This document shows, one piece after another, positions 56,497-64,000 of a stretch of DNA of 64,000 bases. The stretch is from contig NC_056035.1 in the NCBI RefSeq assembly GCF_004379255.2, positions 16,141,902-16,205,901 on the forward strand, in the 5' to 3' direction. The notes below the pieces were generated by a model. It saw only the letters and a program-made list of their open reading frames with translations, had not been told where the DNA came from and did no database searches. Each line of letters starts with the position of its first letter. The stretch's first letter is position 1. Made by a program: the position numbers and the translations under genes. Origin of the DNA: Salvia splendens. Lineage: Eukaryota > Streptophyta > Magnoliopsida > Lamiales > Lamiaceae.

Positions 56497-59020
56497 ATTC
56501 TTTCTCGCTCTGAACCCGAGAGTCTTCTTCGAAAATCTTTGGTCTAGACTTGTTCCAGTAGACTGTCTAATCGATGAAAATGCTCTTAGCACTTCCCTCC
56601 CATCGCGCTCAACGAGGAAAAAGGTAACTTGTTCTTTTTTCAAAAGAAAGTCAAGATATTTAAAAGTGTGAAATGGAGAAATAGCTCATGCAGTTAATTT
56701 GAGTGAACAGATGAAAATATTGAGTTTAAAGAAAGAGTTGATGTTTCTTGATTGGGTAACGTGCTTAAAGAAAGAGTTAATATGTCTTTTCTTGGCTAAA
56801 GACTTTGAATGTATGAATAAAAGGAGCAACTTTCCTAAAAAAAAGGTAATGGAATATGAAAGTATAAAGTATATGAGTCTGGTACCAATTGTTGAAATGA
56901 TGTCTTTTTTTTGAGTTTGTGAAATGATACCTCTTTTTGAGTTAGTCATTGAATCATGTTGCTAGTATGGGGAAATCGAAATTTCCAAGAACTTAGAATA
57001 CTTAGTTATGCGTTCCTTCTAGAACACAATATGAGCTCGAACTTAGAAGTACAATATGAACATTTCTCGCTTTCCCGAGCGACGAAAAGAAAATGGCGCG
57101 ATAAGAAAGAAACTTCGATAAAAGCAATCTAACATAGAACAAAACAATGTTTCTGGAAAGATGATAGAAGTTGGATGCCATTTCTACGTCCCAATGACAT
57201 GAATAATCTGGGTTAGTCATTGTCTTTATTGACAATCCAATCACTCCAAAGGGTCGTACCTTCGATCCAACTAATTGATATATACATATTTAGCAAGAGA
57301 ATTGACTGCAACGTGACAAAGAATCCAGTCTTGCAAATAATAAGTAAGCAGAAACGACGTGTTACGAGGATGAGCGTTATGACGAATAGAGAGTACCAAA
57401 GAGTCGTAATCCCCACATATGGTCATCTGACGTGATCGTAAAGTGAAAGTAGCTTGTGACCAAAGTTTCCCATAACTCCTTTACCATCCTCTATAAAGAA
57501 TTAAACAAGGGAGTATCACCATTGTAGTTAACCAAGAAGATTCATCAGCAATGCTTACTTGGATTCCCATGAATTCCATTTTTTTTTCTCGCACCCCTCT
57601 TGATCAAAATACCTTTTGTTGAATTAAGAACTTAAATGACTCCTTTTGCAAGGTAATGTGCCATTACTTTCCCTCTTCTATGTCAAGGTTGTGAATCACT
57701 TTCAGTTTTGAGCTTACTCCCTCATGTTTTCTGATAACCTCTAGTCACTACTGCCCTTCTTTACTCATTCTGTATAAAAGCAATACTTTGACTCTTTGAA
57801 TTCTTGCCAACAAACTCTTATACTCGGAGCTGCTTTATTTATAGCCTTCAGAATGAACATGTTTCCCTCAACAATTGTCTTTTCAATGATATATTCCTCA
57901 AAGATCATTAGTGGACCTTTTTGTTTTCAAAAGTGCTTCTTGACAAGCTCTTTATTTTATATGTGTAATTCCCTCTTATTAATTCAACTACAATTATTCC
58001 ATCATTCTTTGAGCTCTTCAGCAACTCCAAGTCTAAAGCAATTTGCTCTCTCCCTGAACTAGTTTGCTCTGATTGTCTTCTCTACTAGTCAATTTCCTTG
58101 AATTGATTATAAACTTTGTGAATTCGTTAACGTGATATAGTATCACGATATTGTTGACCCAAAAGGGTAGTTGCTTGTTATTCTTCTTCTCAAATCCACT
58201 TGAGACCAATCATTTTCAGTCTCATATATTTGAGCAGCCATCTGGTGAGACCTTAAACCTTTTAAATTGACCCTTTGTGTTTCAGACATACTTATTGACA
58301 AGCTCTTTGTTTTACATGAGTGCTCTCATCTTCTAAATTCAAAATATGACTATTGGCTCTTGATTTGAGCTTTTCTGCAGCTTCATATTTAAAGTTGGCA
58401 TATTGCCTCTCCCTTGGCTAGTTTCCTCTTGTTGCCCTCTTCATTAGTTAGTTTCCTTGGACTGCTTATAAACTCTAAAACTTTCGTTGATATGATCTTC
58501 TATCACAGTGTTGAGCAAATTGCAATTGTTTATTTTACCTATTCTTTTCAAATCCATTTGTAACCAACCATCTCAGGTCTTACTGTTATCATTTGGGATA
58601 CTCGAAACCTTCTCTTTATTTGACTGTTCATTTTGATTATATTATTGGCAACCTATTGTTGACATCTACATTCTCTTCAACATACCCTCACTTTCGCAAT
58701 TTATTCCATCTGGCAAGCTCTTCCCACAATGAAATTCTCAAGTTCTATGGGTATAGCTCAAGCCTTTTGAAGTTGTATCTTTTCTTTTCTGGGAGTGAGC
58801 ATAATGAGCCCAACTGAGCCTAGTCTTTGCACTTCATGAAACCTTTGTTGCAAGCTACTGGTGAGAGTTTGTGGTGAACCAAACACTCACGTAATTGAAA
58901 TAATTATAATCATTTTGTTTTCATGGTTACCTTGGAGCCTACCCAAAGCAAGAACGATTAGAATATTTCTCTTGGAGTCCCAAATTCAGTTCCTATCAAA
59001 GTTAAAACTGTTAGACCACC
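56497..59020 (+). other. chromovirus internal region without gag-pol; about 420-bp degenerate repeats
   Basis: No retroviral-type domain is found. From about 57690 to 58500 two diverged units resemble each other (AAGCTCTTTRTTTTAYATG, GCTCTCTCCCTGAACTAGTT against GCCTCTCCCTTGGCTAGTTT, TAGTTTCCTTG, TTATAAACT), suggesting an old tandem duplication. The sequence may be foreign to the element or a non-autonomous filler, as in large retrotransposon derivatives. Confidence 0.5.
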
Positions 59021-59526
59021 TCTAAATTTCCTCGCGTGAGACCTCAAGAAAGCGCAAGACTGGCAAAAATCCTACGCCGATGAGCGTCGAACGGAATTGA
59101 AATTTAACATCGGGGAAAAGGTCTTCCTGAATGTATCCCTTCCAAAGGAATAACCAGATTTGGACTCAAGGGAAAGCTGAAACCACGATTTATTGGACCC
59201 TATGAAATTCTGGAAGAAGTGGGCCCAGTAGCATATCGCTTGGCATTACCACCCAACTTTGGGAACGTACACAACGTATTCCACATCTCCCAACTTCGAA
59301 GGTACGTGTTAGACCCAAAACATGTGATACGTCAAGAAGAAATCGCTCTAGAACCTGACCTGAGTTACGAAGAAAAGCCGGTAGAAATACTAGATCGAAA
59401 GGTGCAGTAGCTTCGGAATAAGTCGATTACTACCGTGAAGGTTTTGTGGAAAAACCACGGACAGGAAGAAGCAACATGAGAGCTAGAAGAGAAGATGAAG
59501 GAGAAATATCCCGAGCTTTTAGTCTA
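59021..59526 (+). pseudogene. chromovirus integrase C-terminus and chromodomain remnant
   Basis: Frames read FNIGEKVFLNVSP, a frameshift near 59150, then GLKGKLKPRFIGPYEILEEV and VHNVFHISQLRRYVLDP, the GPY/F module and the strongly conserved motif before the chromodomain. After a TAG at 59408-59410 the chromodomain continues (ITTVKVLWKNHGQEEAT) with a TGA replacing its usual tryptophan. It is non-functional. The GPY/F module plus chromodomain places the element among chromoviruses. Confidence 0.85.
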
Positions 59527-59573
59527 AACACTTCCTAAATTTCGGGACGAAATTTCTTTTAAGAGGGATAGTA

Positions 59574-61580
59574 TGTAACGACCCGCTAAATCGATATTAT
59601 TAGAAACAATATTATTAGCTTGAATACCTATATAAGTAACTTTTATACGATTAAATCCGAGCTACGATAGATTATCGTTGTTGTTTGTTTTGACGATAGG
59701 CAAGTGAATAAAACATGCAAATATATAATATATCTATATGAATATAAAAAAAATTATATAAATAAATAAATAAGATCCCAAAAATCAAAAATTTTAATGT
59801 CCGATACATCCGATAAAAGCCCAACAAAAATTTAAATTAATACATCTTTCGTTCTAAAGAAAATCGGGTACATCAACAAGAGTAGCTCCGAACTGGAATT
59901 GGATTTTCCTGCACCAAATCAAACAAATAAACAAATAAAATTTTCTTTCCAAATGAATTATCGAATGCAATAAATCTGATGCAGATTATTTAAGATAGAT
60001 ATTCTAACATATCATTTATTACAGCATTAAATGTTAGCAGAGAATGCATTAAATGTTCTACAAAAGGAGAATGATTAAGGGGAAGAATGTTGGCAACTTG
60101 TTGCCAACAAACTTGCTGCCAACGTCTCATGCAGTTTTTTTTATATATACACATGTATAACAATCATTTTCTTCACCCCACGTCACTATCAAACCCCAAC
60201 TTCTTCCACATAGCAACAACTTGCAACAACTTTCAGGAGATATCAGACATAACAGTGTGTGTTCCAGATTCAGCCATACCAAACACTTTCTACTTTCTAC
60301 CTACTAAGGTAATATATAACTTTCTTAACTTTTAATACAAATACATACATCCATGAAACATAAGACTTTTTAATGATGCATTAGACAACACCAAAAGCAT
60401 GTGACTCTTATAACAATTATATGTAGATCTCTGAAACAAAATATAGGAACTTATCTTGAACCAATCTGTAAATCTGCCGCGAGGAACTTCCGGCAGAGAG
60501 CTCGGCACTCCGTTGCAGACGGTGACAGCCCACGCTCCAAAAATTCGTCACTATTTTCGTTCTTTAGAATCTGAAATTTTGAATTTACAAGGTTACAACA
60601 TCAAAAATATAATCTTTATAAACCACAAATGAAAAGAAAGGAAGTGGATGAACAAAAACAACCACCCTACCTGTCGGGCGTCGGCGTCGGCGGGTGGGGG
60701 AGATCTGGAGATGACGGTGGCGTATGTGCTGCGCACGGTGGTGGAGGTGCGTCGTCGCACTCGCTGCGGGGCGGCGGATGGTGGAGTAGTCCGTGAGAGA
60801 GGGAGAAGCGGTCACCGAGAGAGAGGGCTGAGGCGGTGCGTAGCAGCGGTGATCGGTGATGGCGGCGAATATCGAGAGAGAGAGGTGGAGGGGCGACGGC
60901 GACGGCGCTGGAGGGCGGCTGGTCGACGGGAATTTCGAATTGGGGGAGTTATTTCCCTATTTTATGTAATTGGGGAAGAAGAGGGTTAATAGTGATTGAG
61001 AGAGAGACGATAAGTTGAGGGGGGGAGTACATGGTTGAATTAATCTTAGATTTGGGCTTATTCATTGGGCTAGTTCTTTTATTTACTTGGGCCAAGGGAG
61101 TGAGGAAATTAAGATGGGCCCAGTTCTTTTAAAATCATAATGGCTGTTTTAATTGGAGGGAGGCCCAATTTTCGGATTTAGTTATTGTGGGTTAAAAATG
61201 GGAGAGAGACTCGGCCCAGTTTCGAAAATGGTATCTTTTGGGAGCAAATCTAATATTAAATTTTAGCCTAAGTTTTAGAATAAGATTTAATTAATGATTA
61301 TATTAATTATTTTTTTTAATGATTTCTTCCAATGATGTAACTAAGCTAACATAATTGAGCTTGGGACTTATTTTAGAGTTTTGCGTAAAATTGTAGTAGT
61401 GAATGGAATGCCACTTAATCGGAGCCGAAATAGCAAACGAACTAGTAATAAATAATGTAAGTTCAAATAATGTAAGTTTAGAAATTTCGTAGTAGTAGTA
61501 ATAATAATATTAATAAAGAAGTGCTATTAATTAAATTTCCCAATTTAATTAATATGCAAGTTTCTAATGCGGTCGTGACA
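59574..61580 (+). repeat. 3' LTR of the chromovirus with internal deletion
   Basis: 2007 bp. It matches the left LTR from both ends, but positions equivalent to about 55418-56468 are missing; the junction reads GCAAGTTTCTAATGCGGTCG. It is preceded by TTTCGGGACGAAATTTC and a purine tract AAGAGGGATAG, the usual chromovirus polypurine context. A short extra stretch (about 61017-61040) is absent from the left LTR. Confidence 0.9.
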
Positions 61581-61585
61581 ACAAT

Positions 61586-63667
61586 ATATGTTTCAATATC
61601 ATCATCAAACCCACAATGCACAGCCTTGACAAATTTAGACTTCAACCAACGTCCTCCATATAACTCATTAGGGATTAATTTCGTTTTTTTGTTTCTCAAG
61701 ACCCAAAAAATGTGACTGCATACAAGCTCAATCCTCCCAAACATCTTATAACTACATGCACATGAATCAAAAGATGTGGAGTATGACACAGTCCAGTTCT
61801 TCGAGAACTTGTCGTTGACTACATAAATCTTATTCTCACCAATGATTGACACTGTCACCATAGTGACATTGTCAACTGCTTCCTCAATCTCACTTTGAAT
61901 TAGTTTGAATTCACTATCACTATATATTGTCGAAGCATGCTTCTCGAGGGCTGAATTTGTTTTCAAAGTTGGAATTGCGTTAAAATCCAAGTATTCTAGC
62001 CTATTGTTGTTGCTCCTTTGGCCATCCAATGCATTGTTGTAATTCATAAGAAATTCAACAAGATTAGAACGAAACTTGGAGTACCTCTTGCAGAATATGT
62101 TCTGAGATTCAGATATTGATGTGGTCTTTATTAGTGAACTCATTGGAAAATCCCTAAAGAATGCAGGCACCTGCAATTCATTAGTTAACAAATATGCTTC
62201 AGAATAATGACAGAAATACTTCAGCGTATAGAAAATATGTTTCCAAAGAAGGATACATACCCAAAATTTTCGTGAGGCAAACATCGAGGAAAATCACTCA
62301 TTGTCCTTAAGCCCATATTTTCCATTACTTTATTCCATTCTTCATCAAATTCTTCAGGCTCTATCAACTCAGACCACACACAATTGTTTAACTCCTTTTT
62401 CAAGTCTTCATTGCCAAGTAGATTCTTTGGTAACTTTTCCACAACTTTAAACATGATGTGCCACATGCACCATCGATGTCTTGTATCAACAAGGACTCTT
62501 TCCACAGCAACCTTCATTCCCAAATCCTGATCAGTAATGATCAATTTTGGTGCAGAACCCATACATTTGACAAAACACCATGAGAAAAATCAGCATTTTC
62601 TTTAGATAATAAGCCTACACCAAATGCTACAGGTCTCCCATGGTTGTTTTTTCCTGTGAACGGTGCAAATATCATGCAGTACATGTATTACATCAATTCA
62701 TCAAAAAGGAGGTTATAAATAGTTCATTCTGTAAGGTATATACTTCAGACATTAAGAGTTTTACTACATCCCAATAAGAATTCTAAATACTACTGCACTC
62801 ACATCATTCCAGTGGACTATTAATTCATTATTGACTATTACTAGTACATTCTGTTGAGTTATTACATTAATTCAGTAAATGTTTCATGCATATGCAAGTT
62901 GATCACATCAATAATCATATCATTATAAACAACATATTGTTCGTACCTATTAGTTGAATAGGTTGTGTCAAACGATACTATATCACCGTAGAGATGGAAA
63001 TTCTTCTTAGCAATGGGATCACACCAGAAAAGATGAGTGAGCCTATCCTTAGAGTTCACCTCAAAATCATAGGTGAATGCTGGACAATTCTCTTTCTTTC
63101 GGCTCATCTCATTAAGTACCATTTGTGCATCTGCCCCAGTAGTATATGCTCTCAAGTCGCGCCTATAGTTTCTAACTTCTACAACCGTGCAACCAACATA
63201 ATCCAGCCAACCAAGAACCTCATTCGGCAACTTAAAAGTCAATGTAGGGCCTATGTTTGCACTTGCACAATCTAGTACAAATTTCTAATGCAATAGGTCA
63301 ATGTTGCGATTCAGCCTCATGAATCGCTTATGGCGTAACTCCACCATATCATGATTATGGATTTCATCAAATTGATTGACAACATAACCAATTCCTTTAC
63401 AAAACTTAAAAGCAATTTTAGCCTTGCAAAAACACTTCCTAGAAGAACGTCTACGTTTTGACTCATGCCCTTCCTCTTACCTTATCTACTGCACACAACA
63501 TACAACCATGTGACATGATCCCCCTTCTTTTTTGATCCATGTTTACGAGTGTCAAACCCAACATGTCGTGCATACTTATTATATAACTCAGTAGCATCAT
63601 CAAGTCTAAGAAAAATCTGTCCAATGTAAGGCTTCAGTTGGGATGGACAATCAGGTAAGTATGACAC
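61586..63667 (-). pseudogene. FAR1/FHY3-type MULE transposase, N-terminal and central parts
   Basis: Read right to left: FAR1 DNA-binding domain (DDATELYNKYARHVGFDTRK, then CFCKAKIAFKFCKGIGYVVN and EIHNHDMVELRHKRF). The MULE catalytic domain begins FWCDPIAKKNFHLYGDIVSF, then GRPVAFGVGLLSKENADF and PKLIITDQDLGMKVAVERVL with the conserved D. A helical part with CMWHIMFKVVEKLP follows, and the SWIM zinc finger is CACSYKMFGRIELVCSHIFW. Stops and frameshifts occur (for example at about 63483, 63286 and 62575), and introns are likely (about 62260-62170 with a GTATGT donor; another near 62690-62930). The gene continues in phase at 53450. FAR1-type proteins are domesticated from, or encoded by, MULE transposons; here the decay and context indicate the transposon form. 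Confidence 0.85.
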
Positions 63668-63689
63668 TGTTATAAAACATACAAACTTC

Positions 63690-64000
63690 TGTTAGTGGAA
63701 AATTTAAACAAAACAAAGCATATTCATTCAACAAGCATATAAGTTCATTTGGTAATATTACAACTTCATTTTAACCTGAAATTAGTTCATTATGTGTCGT
63801 ATTGATCGCATATAAACTATTGTTAGTGGAAAATGAAAACTAAACAAAACATATTCATTCAACAAGCATATAAGTTCATTCGGCTGTATTACTACTTCAT
63901 TATAATCCCATATTAGTTCATTATGGTTCGTATTGATCGCATACAAACTACTGTTAGTGGAAAATAAAAACAAAACAAAATATATTCATTCAACAAGAAT
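63690..64000. repeat. tandem repeat of about 130-135 bp in the MULE, upstream of the transposase
   Basis: The units share TTAGTGGAAAAT, AAACAAAAC, TATTCATTCAACAAGCATAT, AAGTTCATT, TTACTACTTCATT and CGTATTGATCGCATA. At least two and a half units lie before the window ends. They are rich in the TACTTCATT motif seen throughout the MULE. Confidence 0.85.

Larger units (their letters stand above)
53456..61580 (+). mobile_element. chromovirus (Tekay/Del-like) LTR retrotransposon, internally deleted
   Basis: The LTRs at 53456-56481 and 59574-61580 start TGTAACGACCCGCTAAAT and end GCGGTCGTGACA, with a 5-bp duplication ACAAT (53451-53455 and 61581-61585). A primer site for initiator tRNA-Met follows the left LTR. 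Only the integrase tail and chromodomain survive at the right of the internal region. Gag, protease, RT and RNase H are missing. The right LTR lacks about 1 kb present in the left. It inserted in a MULE transposase gene. Confidence 0.9.

Noticed and set aside
56699..58817. Several 60-90-codon frames in the chromovirus interior
   Set aside because: Short, AT-rich, no domain similarity, and broken by degenerate repeats.

Overview
The window is a repeat-rich stretch of a flowering-plant nuclear genome, most likely a eudicot. The evidence is a spliced nuclear gene with plant orthology, plant-type Ty3/gypsy (Athila and chromovirus) retrotransposons, Stowaway, hAT and PIF-type MITEs, a tRNA-derived SINE and a FAR1-type MULE. 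The species cannot be fixed from sequence alone. Nearly all the rest is layered mobile DNA, so the window reads best as a stratigraphy of insertions.

Layout: (1) 1-2540: a hAT-like remnant, a locally duplicated flank, a Stowaway MITE and an AT microsatellite. (2) About 2541-32806: a small MULE-like element (about 2.4 kb when its insert is removed) carrying host gene fragments. It was split at a CCGAC target by a large Athila retrotransposon (4747-32597, 1.5 kb LTRs, tRNA-Asp primer site, gag-pol at 6363-12437, and a long extra ORF from 13109). That extra ORF was itself split at a CTACC target by a second, reverse-oriented Athila (13418-26638). The second element has an abnormal left side, with a 1118-bp copy of the host flank lying inside it. 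(3) 32600-37310: a near-perfect 117-bp hairpin, a SINE with three tRNA-like modules, a hAT MITE, and a tRNA-like gene broken in its D-loop by a PIF/Harbinger-type MITE. (4) 38359-44248: the only apparently intact host gene, ten exons encoding a GT8 glucuronosyltransferase of the IPUT1 (PGSIP6) type, with a solo Athila-like LTR in intron 4 and a hAT MITE just downstream. (5) 46500-47866: microsatellite and GATGTCAACGG-type tandem repeats inside small TIR elements. (6) About 47880 to beyond 64000: a very large FAR1-type MULE with a decayed transposase on the minus strand and a convergent plus-strand gene built from tandemly duplicated phase-1 exons. Its transposase reading frame is split at an ACAAT target by a chromovirus (53456-61580) that has lost most of gag-pol.

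How the parts relate: insertion order is readable from target-site duplications. The two Athila elements and the chromovirus have similar LTR pairs and so are fairly recent, but every retrotransposon and transposase frame examined is broken. The most unusual candidates are the exon-amplified accessory gene in the MULE, the aberrant nested Athila junction, the arrays of small RNA hairpins in both Athilas, the trimeric SINE and the MITE-split tRNA.
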